From Chimonanthus salicifolius (lineage: Eukaryota; Streptophyta; Magnoliopsida; Laurales; Calycanthaceae), in the NCBI GenBank assembly GCA_013350335.1, contig CM023539.1, forward strand, positions 20,876,448 through 20,940,447: a DNA stretch of 64,000 bases, given 5' to 3'. Made by a program: the position numbers and the translations under genes. Positions within the stretch are counted from its first letter, which is position 1; each line of letters begins with the position of its first letter. Below, piece after piece: positions 21,634 to 33,796 of the stretch. The notes under the pieces are model-generated. The model searched no databases, was not told the DNA's origin, and saw only the letters and a list, made by a program, of their open reading frames with translations.

Positions 21634-24600
21634 TGTAATGCCCCGCCCTTTTCCACCCTTCCGAAAATTAGAGTCTGAAAATTTCTTTTGAAAGAAACAC
21701 AGAGTGAAAGAGAGCGGGGGCCCCACGACGCGAGTTAAGTTCACACTACTCAAGTCTGAACCTTAACTGGCCACCCATGTGTACATGGGCTAGACCATGA
21801 TAACAAATCACACATGGAACTAACAATAACTTGCGGAATAAACTAGACTAATTGCTGAATAGAATGACTAGATAGCAAGTAACAGTCTCAAATATTAATC
21901 AAGGTAAACAACTATCCACAGTTAATAGCCTAATCAAACCATATCAAAGTATAACTTATTACATGTCCATCAAAATATAATTCCAATGACAGTAAATAAG
22001 AAGTCCAGTTCAACATTCAAGCGCTTAGGCTTGGCTCCCCTCCCGGTCATCGACCTTCTTTTTCCCTTTCCTTGTACCTGCATTCTCCTCTGAGGATAGA
22101 ATTAGGGCGTTAGATCAACGCGCCCAGTAGGTTCCCGAATCAGGGCTACCACATGTTAGTATATAAAACATGCATATATATCATATTACATGATCATCAA
22201 AAACATATAAAAATCATGCTATGTATGTATGCAATTATAATGAGTCCCACCCCATCACACATACATAGTCATCACTTGACGGGACTCTCACCCTCAAGGT
22301 AATTCACGATACACTTCCATCGAGGTCTCACATGATAAGGTAATCCATAGTAAACCTCGTTACCTGTGGAAAGACACTTCATCATTGAGTTGATTCATAT
22401 CACATATTAGTCCTCCTGGCGGGACTCTCATCGCCTAAGGAGACCCATGTGACTATGATCATCATGTTACTCCTCCTGGCGGGACTCTCATCGCCTAAAG
22501 TGGACGTAACTCATAATTGCAACACTGTAGAACCTCAATCATCATCCCATGTCCATGCATGAGATGCCAATGCTTTGTATGTCAGTTGTAAATGCATAAT
22601 TCATCATTCAGAATATGGTAAGTAATAGTATGTCAATATCTCATAAAACACTTCATGAAAACAGGTGTAAATGTGGTTACAAGTAGGTACGAAACCTACT
22701 GAAGATTCACTTCAGTACTTGATCTTTCTTTAACGTCACCCGGTCACGACTCGCACGTCGTTCAACTTCCGGTACCTTGTCCATAACAATCAATAAATCA
22801 TACTATCATTTACTTATTCATTCACATCTAAGACCCAACCTTATCATGTGGGATTCAGCTATGCCCTTGGCCGAACAACACCAACTTAGGATTTAACTTC
22901 CTTTTTCATTTAATCAACTCGTAAATACTTAACCATTTAACCCATTCCATCAAATAATTGTTGATGGGGTTCGGCCATACTACATGGCCGAACCACATCC
23001 TATGGGTTTTTATCCCACTTTCCATCATCAACCATGATTTGTTATTTGCTTACACTAAGTTCACTAAATTCCATAACTTAGAAACTTTACAACCATATAA
23101 AATGGTCCATGGGGTTCGGCCATATGGTTCCCTTGGTTCCAAAACTCCAACATTCATACATAATTTTTGGTTATGATTGCTACATGGTTCAGTCATCCCA
23201 TGACCAACTAAATCAGCAAGTTAATCTTCATTTAAAATCACATAAGAAACCCATAAACTTGTATGATTTTGATCTCCTAAAACCATCACATATTACCATA
23301 AAAATGTCATACTATCTCATGGGGTTCGGCCAACACAATTGGCCGAACCAAATGGTTTACAATTTTAAACCTTATTAATCAGCCACTTAGCCTTATTAAA
23401 ACATGTAAAAACCTCAATGATTTTGCATAGTTTTTAACCTTCTAAAAACCATCAAAATACCAACATCCACTCATGGGGTTCGCCATCCAAGGTGACCGAA
23501 CCCAATGATCCATTTCATCATTTTTAAACGACTTTAATCCAAGGTTTAACCCGTGATACCTTCAGTCCTTATGTCATTCAGATCCATGTTTTTAACCCTC
23601 TTTAAAACACGCATTTGAATCTCAAAGAAACCTCAAAAACAGTCTACAAAAACTCCATGGCTTCTATGTTTCAAAACATCAAAACCAACCTATCTTTTAC
23701 ATGGGGTTCGGCCCTCCATGGTGGCCGAACCCAATGGTCATTTTTACCATTTTAAAACTTCTGTTATTCAAGGTTAAAACCTTGGTGCATTCGGCCATAA
23801 CCATGGCCCAATACACACCCCTTTTTCTTACAACTTATTTGGCTTAAACACTTAAGAAATCTTATCAAATTTTCCAAACTTTCTTCTTGCCTTTGATCCT
23901 TGGTTTCTCCTCTCTTGTTTCCTTCTTTCTTTCTTTAATTCTTTGCTAGTTTATGTTTGAATAACTGGTGCCAAAACCTCTGCTGTTCCAGCCAGGAAAA
24001 ACGAATTGGAGAGAGGGAGAGAGAGATGGGAATTTCTTGGATTTGCAATGACAAAATCGGCCAAGAATGGTAACATTCTCCTTTTGCAGTTTCAGCTCCA
24101 TCTCCCATTCATTTCCCTCATTTAAATCTTGCCAAAACCGATGGGGCATTGGGTGTCATTCAAGACACCCCTTGGTGCCAAACGTTGCATCTCTTTGGAA
24201 ATGAACCAATGCATCCATTCATGAATTGGCGCAGCCCAACCTAGGTGTCCCTAGGCTTTGCCAAGGCACCTCTTCACACTCAACGGCTGAGATTGATTCT
24301 CCAAGAGTGATGTGTGATTAACAATTCCTTTCCACTTCCTCTTGACTCACTTAACTCAAGATATTTTTATTCTAACCTAACTCATCCAACTCATCACATT
24401 TTATGCACCAAGTTTGAGTCAACTCTTTTCTTAAATCAAACTCACATTAACTCACACTTGAGTTCAATTGAGGGCCCACACGGTCATCCATGGTCAACCT
24501 AGTCAACCTGACCCATTGGGTCCCCAATCAGCCCCTTGACCTGTTTTGACAACATGACCCATTCATGGGCTGATTTTTGCCATTTTTAATTGGTTTTCAC

Positions 24601-24923
24601 TTGTGTTTCAAGCCTACCCATTTTTGCTATACCTGATTTCTAATCAGTTCAGCTTGACCCCATTTAATTTGAGCTTACACAATGGTCAAATCATCCATTT
24701 TGACCCATTGTGTCCAATTGGGCCCTTTGACCCATTTAGCCATTTTCGACCCAATTGATGTTCATTACCCATCCAACAAACTTGACATTTATAATGTGCT
24801 CATATGACCTTAATTTGAGCAATGGGCCCCACCATTTCCTTATTTGACATCTCAAAATAATTAATTTAACAAACCAGGGCATTTTCGTAATTATCCACTT
24901 CATTGAGAAATCGGGGTGTTACA
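21634..24923 (-). repeat. 3' LTR of the complete gypsy element
   Basis: It ends (plus 24923) GGGGTGTTACA and starts (plus 21634) TGTAATGCCCCGCCC. It is nearly identical to 34231-37521: by eye about 23 differences, mostly transitions, in the first 630 aligned bases, and fewer further in. The donor-like site intact in the other copy is GATAAG here (plus 23861-23865). Seven palindromes lie at 22852-23810. Confidence 0.95.
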
Positions 24924-24962
24924 ATATAACCCTTTTTTTAAAATTTTCATCCCGAAAATCGG
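24924..24962 (-). other. Polypurine tract region of the complete element
   Basis: On the - strand, AAAAAAAGGGTTATAT lies immediately before the 3' LTR start at 24923, after TTTTCGGGATGAAAATTTT. It is in the same position as the tract at 15185-15200. Confidence 0.75.
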
Positions 24963-24986
24963 GTGAAATAGGGTTCTCAAATTAAA

Positions 24987-25445
24987 TTACATAAATAATT
25001 CGGGGTGAGCTATTCTCATCTCCGATTCAAGTTCCCATGTGGCCTTTTCATCACCATGTCGGTCCCATACCACTTTTACGAACTGAATCGCTCTGTTTCG
25101 CAACACCCTTTGTTCGGTCTCCACTATCCTGACCGGCTTCTCGACGTACGTCACGTCGTTTTGTACTTCAATATCCTGAACATTCAAAACGTGGGACGGA
25201 TCCGGATTATACTTTCTTAGCATGGACACATGAAACACATTATGTAGAGCTGCTAACTGCGAAGGAAGTGCTAACTGGTATGCTACATCCCCCATCCTTC
25301 TTATGATGGAAAAAGGTCCCACATATCTTGGTGATAGTTTTCCTTTCTTGCCAAACCTCATGTGTCCTTTCCGTGGCGAGACCTTTAAAAATACCATGTC
25401 TCCCACTTCAAATTCCAGAAACCATCTCCTTTTATCAGCATAGCT
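24987..25445 (-). pseudogene. Integrase C-domain and chromodomain tail
   Basis: After the TAA, KSYADKRRWFLEFEVGDMVF begins the integrase C-domain (GPY/F module: SPRYVGPFSII). Then come ALHNVFHVSMLRKYNPDP and the chromodomain-like tail, with TYVEKPVRIV, FVKVVWDRHGDEKATWELE and PELFM at the stop. In Tekay/Del chromoviruses this tail targets integration to chromatin. The stretch is uninterrupted for 139 codons from the internal Met at 25406. The shadow frame on the + strand at 25005-25220 is not a gene. Confidence 0.92.
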
Positions 25446-25448
25446 CTT

Positions 25449-26488
25449 TTACCGACTCTGTGCAGTCAATAAGTGTTGACGTATCAACTTAATTTGTGCG
25501 GTAGTCTCTGCGACTAATTCCGGTCCAATCAATGCAAGCTCTCCAGCCTCTGTCCAACATACCGGTGACCTACACGGTCTACCATATAATGCCTCGTATG
25601 GAGCCATCTGAAGGCTTGCCTGATAGTTGTTATTATACGAGAACTCCACCAGTGGTAAGTGGTCCTTCCATCCACCCTTGAAATCTAACATACATGCTCT
25701 CAACATGTCTTCCAAGGTTTGTATTGTCCTTTCAGACTGTCCATCAGTCTGTGGATGGAAAGCGGTGCTAGTCAGTAAATCTGTCCCCATAGCTGACTGC
25801 ATGCTTTGCCATACTCTACCGGTAAAACGGCCATCTCTGTTCGATACTATCGTTCGAGGAATGCCATGTAGCCGAATGATCTCTTTAATATACCGCCGAC
25901 CCAACATCTCAGATGAATCCGTCATCTTGATAGGAATGAAATGTACGGACTTGGTCAGCCGGTCGACTACGACCCATATGGCGTCATTGCCCTTTGAAGA
26001 CCTTGGCAACCCGATACAAAGTCCATGGAAATGTGTTCCCATTTCCATTCTGGCACTGCTAAGGGTTTGAGTAAACCTGGTGGCTTTTGGTGTTCAGTCT
26101 TAACTTGCTGACAAGTTAGACAATGTGCCACGAATTCCGCCACATCCTTTTTTAGTCCATGCCACCAATAATGCCTCTTTAGATCATGGTACATTTTGGT
26201 GCTGCCCGGATGGATAGAAAGCTTGGACTGATGTGCCTCAATCAGTAACTCTTTCCTGGAACTCTTTGGCACATATGTTCTTCCTCGGAATAAAAGACCT
26301 TGTCCTGGTCGTAATTCCCATTCCGGTACAACGGTGCCAATAGACATCTTAGCCCATATGTCCTCCACTTCTGGATCTGCTCTTTGTTCTTGTTCAATCC
26401 TGGTGACCATGTTAGATTGTATGACCAGATTGTATATGGTCCCACGGTTGTTGTAATAGAGTTTAAATTCTCGGATGGTATTTAACAT
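25449..26488 (-). pseudogene. Integrase zinc domain and catalytic core
   Basis: 26488-26040 carries the HHCC zinc-binding domain (HQSKLSIHPGSTKMYHDL, then HCLTCQQVK) and the first catalytic Asp in ISMDFV. The frame shifts at about 26020 and continues in 26048-25449 with GNDAIWVVVDRLTKSVHF. The second motif reads VSNRDGRFTG where the family has SDRD, so a catalytic Asp is Asn. HPQTDGQSERTIQTLEDM holds the Glu. The core closes with VEFSYNNNYQASLQMAPYEA and ends at TAA 25446-25448. Confidence 0.9.
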
Positions 26489-26497
26489 CTCCCATTC

Positions 26498-27300
26498 CTA
26501 TCTGATCAAACATGCCACGGATGCATGTGGTATACGGCTGAGGGCATTCGCTACCTTGTTTGCCTTGCCTGGATGATATCTAAGCGCAAACTCATAATCC
26601 GCCAGATACTCCATCCATCTTCGTTGCCTGAGGTTGAGCTCCTTCTGATCAAAAAGATATTTTAAACTCTTATGATCAGAGAATACCTCAAATTTTTCGC
26701 CATAGAGGTAGTGTCTCCAACTTTTAAGAGCAAAGACCACTGCCGCTAGCTCCAGATCATGTGTGGGGTAGAGGCGTTCATGCACCTTCAACTGCCTTGA
26801 TCCATAAGCCACCACACGATGACGTTGCATGAGTGAACACCCTAGTCCCTCTCCTGAAGCATCGCATTGTACTTCATATCATTTGCCCCTTTCCGGCAAA
26901 ATTAAAATAGGAGCAGTGGTAAGTCTACTTTTCAGTTCCTCAAACCTCCGATTGCACAGATCTGTCCACTCATATTTGACTCCCTTCTGAGTGAGTCGAG
27001 TCAATGGAGATGCAATTTTGGAGAAATCCATGATAAATTTCCGATAATAACCCGCCAATCCTAAGAAACTGTGGATCTCGGTCACATTCCTTGGCGCTTT
27101 CCATTCACTTACTGTCGCCACTTTAACTGGATCCACGGCTATACCGTTTTCTGTTATGACATGTCCCAAGAAATTGACCTCGGATAGCCAGAATTCACAT
27201 TTATTGGCCTTGGCATATAGCTTATTGTGCCTAAAAGTATTCAAAACTATACGTAAATGTTCTGCATGTTCCTCCTGACTCTTAGAATAGATCAGAATAT
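26498..27300 (-). pseudogene. RT thumb and RNase H of gypsy pol
   Basis: The second frame carries [15 protein letters not shown], then [20 protein letters not shown] and [12 protein letters not shown] (RT palm end and thumb). A TGA at about 26876 interrupts just before the RNase H start [14 protein letters not shown]. Conserved RNase H pieces follow: [30 protein letters not shown] and [12 protein letters not shown], ending ANALSR. RNase H catalytic acids at DAS, E and SDH are present. A TAG at about 26497 closes the frame. Confidence 0.9.
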
Positions 27301-28122
27301 CATCAATGAATACTGATCCAAATAGGGACGAAAGACTCTGTTCATTAAATCCACAAACACAGCCGGCGCATTTGTGAGTCCAAATGGCATGACCACGAAC
27401 TCGAACAGTCCATACCGCGTCCGAAAGGCTGTCTTTTCTATATCTTCCTCCCTAACTCGGATTTGATGATAACCAGACATCAAATCAATCTTTGAAAAAT
27501 GGCTAGAACCCCTCAATTGATCAAATAAATCATCGATCCTGGGTAGAGGGTACTTGTTCTAAACTGTTAGCTGATTCAACTTTCGGTAGTCCACGCACAT
27601 CCGTAGTGAACCGTCCTTCTTCTTCACGAACAGTACTGGTGCTCCCCATGATGATGTATTGTTCCAGATGCAACCCAGCCTAAGCAGTTCATCAATTTGC
27701 TTCTTTAGCTCCGACATCTCTGCTGGTGCCATCCAATAGTGTGGTAACGACACTGGTGCTGTGCCAGGGTACAACTTGATTTCAAAGTTAATCTCCCTCA
27801 TAGGTGGTAAACCAAGGAGTTCCTTTGGAAATACATCCGCAAATTCTTGTACAATTGCCGGAAGTTCAGTAACTGGAGCTTTATTTATGGTGATATTATT
27901 CAATACGACGTGATTTAACCCTTCCTGCAATCCACTCTGTTTATCTGTACGAACTACATATTGCTTGCCCTTGGGTGACATAAATGTCACTCTTCGACGA
28001 TAACAGTCGATGTTGGCATGAAACTTAGCCAACCAATCCATGCCGAATATTATATCATACTCAGACATGTCAAGCACCAGATAATTGAACTCAAATCTGA
28101 GTTCAGCTAGTTCAGTATTCAC
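27292..28122 (-). pseudogene. Protease C-terminus and RT palm of gypsy pol
   Basis: 28122-27990 holds the protease C-half ([18 protein letters not shown], then IDC). RT follows: [38 protein letters not shown], a stop at about 27557, then [36 protein letters not shown] and NAPAVF. The frame is lost at about 27300 just before the Asp-Asp motif, which continues in the next frame. The catalytic Asp of [10 protein letters not shown] is present. Confidence 0.9.
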
Positions 28123-29490
28123 TAGACTTTTAACTTTTCCACTAAGTACATCTTCCCTTGTACATAAGTCTCTATGTGACTAACAACCTTTATTCAAAAA
28201 CTTCTACGATGTTGAGTATCTCTCAATACCAACTTTTCCTGTGACACAAGTCGTAATACGACCAACAACTTTTCCTTAAAACGTGGGATGTAAATCAAAA
28301 CATGACCCAATCAATAAGGCAATATGTCATCTATGAGACCAACAGGTCCATCATACTACTAACATGTCTACCATGATGCCGATACCTGACATCAAGTCAC
28401 ACCACCATGGGAACCATCATCATGGTTATACACAACTATCTCTAGTATCTCTCTATCCGTGTGTATCATCTACCCATGGTTAATAACCATCCATGAATAT
28501 AACCCTCTTTTGGGTATAATCCATTCATGGCACACCTAATACCTTCGTAAAAACTGATATGTCTTTCATAAGGTTAACGGTCTAACATACAACCAATATG
28601 CCAACCTATGGCACCAAAATGTCATTCATGCTACCAATACGTATACCCTAATGCCAATGTTCGGCCTCAATTCAAACCACCATTGAAACTCTCATCCATG
28701 TTTATACGCATCCATGAATATAACCCTCCTATGGTATAATCCATTCATGGAAACAATCCATCCTTGGTGTCACTCTGTCCGTGAGTAACATCTATCCATG
28801 ATTAATATCCGCGGGAACAACACTCAAATGCATCACTATATGACTGTGGAAAACATATCAAATCACAAATATACCTTGACCCCTTAGCAAGACTTAGGGC
28901 CCATGACTTACCAAGCGGAAGTCCCACGTCCAACGTGATCCGGTCTACCTCGCCCTGTATTCCTTCACCTCATAGGTGATTCAGTCAAGCTCTAAGGCGG
29001 TCGATCTGCGTCTGACGAGACTAGTACCACCCCCATGGGGTAAAATAGTACCTAGCTCTGTGCATTCCCACATATCTAGTGTGCAAAATAGCCGTGAAAG
29101 CGTCTTCCAGCGGGTAGCATGCGAGGGACCCATTTTTCAACGGTAACACTATGTAACCAACTCTCCGTATTTCATATCAGAATTCCCACACTCTTACGGC
29201 TACTCTAGGCCATACTCATGGAATCTATATTCTTATCTCATCAATATCCTGTAAGGGACGCACCCATACCACATTCCAATGATAATTAAGTGACCTCGTC
29301 ACCTACATCTCAGTGCCAAAAATCCTCATGAACTCTTAAAGTTGCATACTTTTATTGAAAAATCACTTAAACTTCCATCACCATACAAGGGTTGGTAGGG
29401 CTAGAACAACCCTTCAAAACGTACCCACAACCCTTACAAAATAACCCTCTTTTTAATGACTTTTCTTACTACTTCATATTACTTCCTAGC
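28123..29490 (-). repeat. Non-coding spacer between zinc-knuckle ORF and protease remnant
   Basis: No open frame of note. About 28290-28870 is built of degenerate 28-30 bp units (sense GGTAGACATGTTAGT, GGTTGGCATATTGG) and is the counterpart of the spacer at 7047-7411, including the CCATGAATGGATTATACCC segment. About 28870-29390 is complex sequence that I do not recognise. Confidence 0.65.
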
Positions 29491-29604
29491 CTAGTCTTCC
29501 GTAGAAGACTCCGCATCATCAGCGAACTTGAAACGGTTATCAAGACACGTCATCGTCGTGTGCCCCAATACTTCACATGTCGTGCAGGGTATTAAGCCAG
29601 GTCC
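29491..29604 (-). pseudogene. C-terminal part of zinc-knuckle ORF, separated by a solo LTR
   Basis: Counting the 5-bp duplication once, this piece continues the frame of 33350-33796. It encodes a third knuckle of CX2CX4HX4C layout (CTTCEVLGHTTMTC) and an acidic tail (DDAESSTED), ending at TAG 29491-29493. The intact frame across the insertion shows the ORF was still open here when the solo LTR's parent landed. I do not write out the joined product. Confidence 0.75.
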
Positions 29605-32600
29605 TGTAACACCCTGGAATTTCAAAGTTATCATTTTATATGAAAATATTCATATTTACGGAATTGCCATTGTGATAAAATTGATTTGAATTTAAATGGG
29701 TCAATGACTCAATCAAGACCCAATGGTTAGTAGTTTTAATTACAAAACAAATAAATGGATAAGGTGGACTCAAATGGGTCAAGAGTTGTAATTGGGTCAA
29801 ATGGGTCAAAATGGCTAATTTGGACCCAATGGGTCGGGTTTGACTTTGTTGACCACTAAGTGAGTCCAAGATTGATTAAATTAGGGCTGGTTGGAGTTTG
29901 AAATAAAATCATATAGTTAAGTTAAATAGTGAGCTGATTTGGAAATAAATTATAAGTGAGTGAATTGATTTGAATTAAGTTTTGAGTAAGTGAGTTGTTT
30001 TAAATTATAAATGAGTTTGATGGAATATTTATTCTAAGTGAGTGAGGTGTAGATAAAAGGTTTTTGGTTGTTTTGAAATTCAAACATGTGCCAACGTTGG
30101 TTGCATGGAAATTATGGCCTATGCATGAAACTCCAAAGATGGAGACAATTGGAGTTGCCGTTTCATGGAGTTACAAAAGGGGTCCTTGACTTTTCAAATT
30201 CAAAAAGGTTAGACTACACGTTGGAAAGGGCATGAGGGTTTATTCCATGCTTAGGTATTCAAAGAGACAACCAATGGAGGGAGGGTGAAGCACATGGGAG
30301 TTTCATTTACATGTGAAACTCTCACATGCAAAATTAATGCAAGATGGATAGTGTGAGGAATGCACACAGCAAAACCGTTGGGAACCCTTGGTGTTTCATT
30401 TCATAGATGAAACTCCAAGGAACTTAAAGGATTCTAATTATGGAGAGATGAGTTACACAAGGGCTGAATTAACCTTGGGCTGATTTTGGTTAAACAAAGG
30501 ATTTTCATTGTACACTCTCTATCTCTCTATCTTCCTTGGACTGTTATCATATCTCTAAGATCAAGAACAGCAGCTGGTTATTGATATGAAATCAGTCCTT
30601 GATTGATTTGTTTCACCAAGATAAAAGCATACCTTGAGCAAAAGAGTGGGCCTCAAGGTATTCCATCCAAAGTCAAAAAATTCTATCTCTTTCTCTCTTT
30701 GCCGTTTTCTACCAAGAACAACAGCTGGTTGTTTAAATTAGTCCCTGATCATCAAGGAATCAAGAAGAAGGAGAGGCTAAGAAAGGACAAGGAACAAGCC
30801 GGAGGGAAGATCAATTGGAGGAGTCGCGGAAACGGTAGGTTTTTCGATGAACAATTTTTAAATCATGATCCGGACATTGGATGACCGAATCTAACAAAGG
30901 TTAAATATTGGTTAGAAGTACATGAATGAGATAAAAAGATGGACCATAGGGTTCGGCCCCATTGGATGGCCAAACCCCATGGAAATAATTGAGTTATTTA
31001 GATGGTTTTTGGAAATTAAAACCATACAAATATGGGACTGTTTTTAGATGATTTTAAGTGTGTATTTTAAAAAGGTTAAAAACATAAATAAGGAAGTTAT
31101 TTTGGACATAGATGAATGATTAAGAAATTCAAAACCAAAGGTCATAGGGTTCGGCCACCATGGAGGGCCGAACCCCATGCAAATGATGGTTTCGTTTTGA
31201 TGTATTTTGAAACATATAAACCATGAAGTTGGTGGACTGTTTTGGGTTATTGTTTTAAGATGTAAATACATGTTTTAGAATGGTTAAAAAACATGGATTT
31301 GGGTGCTGGTTTCAGACCTAAGATGAAGGACTAAATGTTCAAAATTAATCTCATGGTGTTCGGCCAATATACATGGCCGAACCCTATGAAATTGGGCTAA
31401 TTTTGGAGGGTTGTTTGAAGGTTAAAAACCTGATTTAGATATACAGTTATTACCTGGTTAATTGAGGTTTAAAAACAGTAAACGTAATCATTGGGTTCAG
31501 CCATGATAGAGGGCCGAACCCCATGTAAAACGATGTTGGTTTTCATGTTGAGAACCCCATGGAAACCATGGAAACCATGAAAATCCATGGACTGTTTTGT
31601 GGAATAATTGGGTTAAGTTTATGATGAACATTAGGTATTATTTATATGCTTTGATTTAAGAATAATATATGTTGTTTATGGAGTTAGTATGGGTAAGTAA
31701 TCAGCCAATATGAATGATGGAAATTGAGCATAAAATCACATTGGTGAGGTTCGGCCATGTGTATGGCCGAACCCCACTAATGGTAATTGTGGGACATAAT
31801 GGTTGGTTTATATGAAGATATGGAAGGTTTAAGAAGGATCAAATTAAGTGGTGAGGTTCAGCCGTGTGTATGACTGAACCCCACTAAAGATGGTTTTATG
31901 TTGGTGATGAAAGTTAGTTAATTTAAAGCAAAGGTTGGTCTCAATGGCACAATCGTAATTATGGTTGAAATGATCAAAAATAAAATGATCATATGATGGG
32001 ATAAATGGGCTAAAACCAAAGTGGTAAGGTTCAGCCATAATGTATGGCCGAACCCTATCAAGGTTCATTTAGAAGTTTGGGTAATTAGATAGGTTTTAAT
32101 TAAATAAATGAATGACCAAAGTTTTAATGGATGAGGTTCGGCTATGGCTTTGGCCGAACCCCACTAGGTGGTTCTTGGAACATAAGCTTTGCTGGAAATT
32201 AGGTGGATAAATGATTAACTTGCTGCCATGTACATAGGGTATTCGGATTTTTAGAACGGTGAGCGAGCCGTGATCGGAAGACGGTCCAAAGGAAGGATCG
32301 AACAAAGTAAACTATTGTAGGTTTCCTACCTTTGTTGTAACCACTATTTAATATGCTGTTTTATGTTGATTTTGATATCTTATATGATTGTAAAGTTATG
32401 TTTTTAAATGACATGTTTGCATAGACATCTCATGCATGGCATGGGATGATGGTGTTGTAACCGGAGGCCACACTCCGTCGGGGCGTCCGAAAGACCACTG
32501 TGGGGTACCCTGATGATGAGAATCCCATCAGGAGGAATCCGGAGGCCACACTCCGTCGGGGCGTCCGAAAGACCACTGTGGGTTACCTTGACGATGAGAA

Positions 32601-33344
32601 TCCCGTCAAGTGATGGCTATGTTGAATGGTGATGGGTGGGACTCATTACATGATCATTTCATACATAGCATGTTTTATGGAATTTTGACACACATGTATT
32701 ATTATTATATTATTTGCATGTTTTTGACTAACCATGTGGTAGCCCTATTCGGAAACACTACTGGGCGCGTTGATCTAACGCCCTATCTATATCCTTAGTG
32801 GATGATGCAGGGAAAGGAAAGAACGTGGTTGGAGAAGAGGACCAAGCACGAAAACTTGGGCGTTTTGAATGATTGGAATGGACTATGAATGGATTGTTTA
32901 TGGACTTGGTAGTTGATTTATTTGGACAATGTAATTTGTTAGCTAGATGTTGTGGGCATGTAATAATGTAGTTAATTAGATGCTATGGTTTGTTTTATGT
33001 TGGATGTTTGGATTAAACGATTAGTTAAGATCGATTAGTGATTTTGGAAAATAAGTTATGTACTTTGCTATCTAAAAATGGAAATTGGATTAATCATAGG
33101 TTCTATTATAACCTCAGTTAGATCTAGACTAAGTTAATTCCGCAAGTTATATATATACCATGTGCGGATCAGTTTTATGGACTTAGTTCATACGCACATG
33201 GGCTTGGCCAGTTAAGGGTCGGATTTAGAGATCCGAACTTAACTCGCGTCGTGACATTCCGCCCCGATCACTTGTTGATTATTATTATATTTAAAAATAA
33301 AAAATAAACTCTGAATATTAGAGTGAAAAAGGCGGGGTGTTACA
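29605..33344 (+). mobile_element. Complete gypsy solo LTR, 3,740 bp, TSD GGTCC
   Basis: It starts TGTAACACCCTGG and ends GGGGTGTTACA, flanked by perfect GGTCC duplications (29600-29604, 33345-33349). It sits inside the leader-proximal ORF of the complete element, so it is the youngest level of the nest. It carries the CT tract (30513-30534), about eight palindromes (30948-32160), the CATGCATG box (32424-32443), two GGAGGCCACACTCCGTCGGG units (32462-32610) whose hairpins differ in paired fashion, and the GGGCGCGTT block (32763). Confidence 0.95.
30835..32810 (+). other. Predicted LTR-resident intron (GT-AG)
   Basis: AAACG|GTAGGT follows a purine-rich stretch. GATCTAACGCCC (CTAAC 32775-32779) lies about 32 nt before GATGATGCAG|G (AG ends 32810). 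The donor is the weakest of the set (GTAGGT). Confidence 0.4.
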
Positions 33345-33349
33345 GGTCC

Positions 33350-33796
33350 TCTGATATAAGGACAATTAGTCCTCGCCTCTCCATGCCCATGCAGTCCACA
33401 GAACGGGCAGACAATGCCTAAAGGGTGAGGACAATACATACAATTGTGCCCGTCTTGATTGCACAACTCACATGTATCGTAGGGATCTATCTCCCCAAGT
33501 GATTCCAATATCATAGGAACATCTGCCATAGGATACTCCAGAAAAGGTGCTAGATCCTCTTCTTATTCCTCAGGAGGTCCCATTAACCAAGGAATATCTT
33601 CCATAAGATACTCCGGTAATGGTGCTAGGTTCACCTCCTCCAATGGTGCTAAGATCCATTCCTCCTCCTCGGGAGGCCCCTCTTGAAGGTCCACATTGAC
33701 TTCCATGCTGATACTGTTGGAAGTCGATACCAAATCTACCGGACAACTGGGTGTCCCTTTATCCCATAACTCAGTGTATTCCTCGTTGCTTGACAT
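33350..33796 (-). pseudogene. Acidic ORF with zinc knuckles in the gag position (N-terminal part)
   Basis: The first ATG on the - strand is at 33796 (MSSNEEYTELW). The protein is strongly acidic, with two imperfect repeats of a PEYLMEDIP/LEYPMADVP type and PPEEEEW stretches. One in-frame TAA at about 33562 splits it. It then carries two zinc-knuckle-like motifs: CELCNQDGHNCMYC (CX2CX4HX4C) and CPFCGLHGHGEARTNC (CX2CX4HX6C). A third follows across the nested LTR at 29491-29604. It stands exactly where gag should be, after primer site and leader, yet has none of the gag-domain motifs seen at 54640-54910. Zinc knuckles bind nucleic acid in retroelement nucleocapsids. Whether this is a rearranged gag end or a captured gene I cannot tell. 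Confidence 0.65.

Larger units (their letters stand above)
24987..28122 (-). pseudogene. Gypsy pol (protease C-end, RT, RNase H, integrase, chromodomain), multiply broken
   Basis: It reads from 28122 downward. The domain order PR-RT-RH-IN-chromodomain is that of chromoviruses. About 1,040 codons are recognisable, near family length from RT onward. Breaks: TAG near 27557 after NQLTV; a frameshift near 27300 in the RT active-site region; TGA near 26876 before RNase H; TAG near 26497 before integrase; a frameshift near 26020 in the integrase core; TAA near 25446 before the integrase C-domain. The RT YIDD-type motif is present (FIDDILIYS) in the second frame. The second catalytic Asp of integrase (family SDRD) is Asn (SNRD). 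The N-terminal protease half is missing and replaced by spacer. Confidence 0.93.

Noticed and set aside
25005..26070. Open frames on the + strand across the integrase region (for example 25627-26070)
   Set aside because: Antisense shadows of the - strand pol, whose domains are unambiguous.
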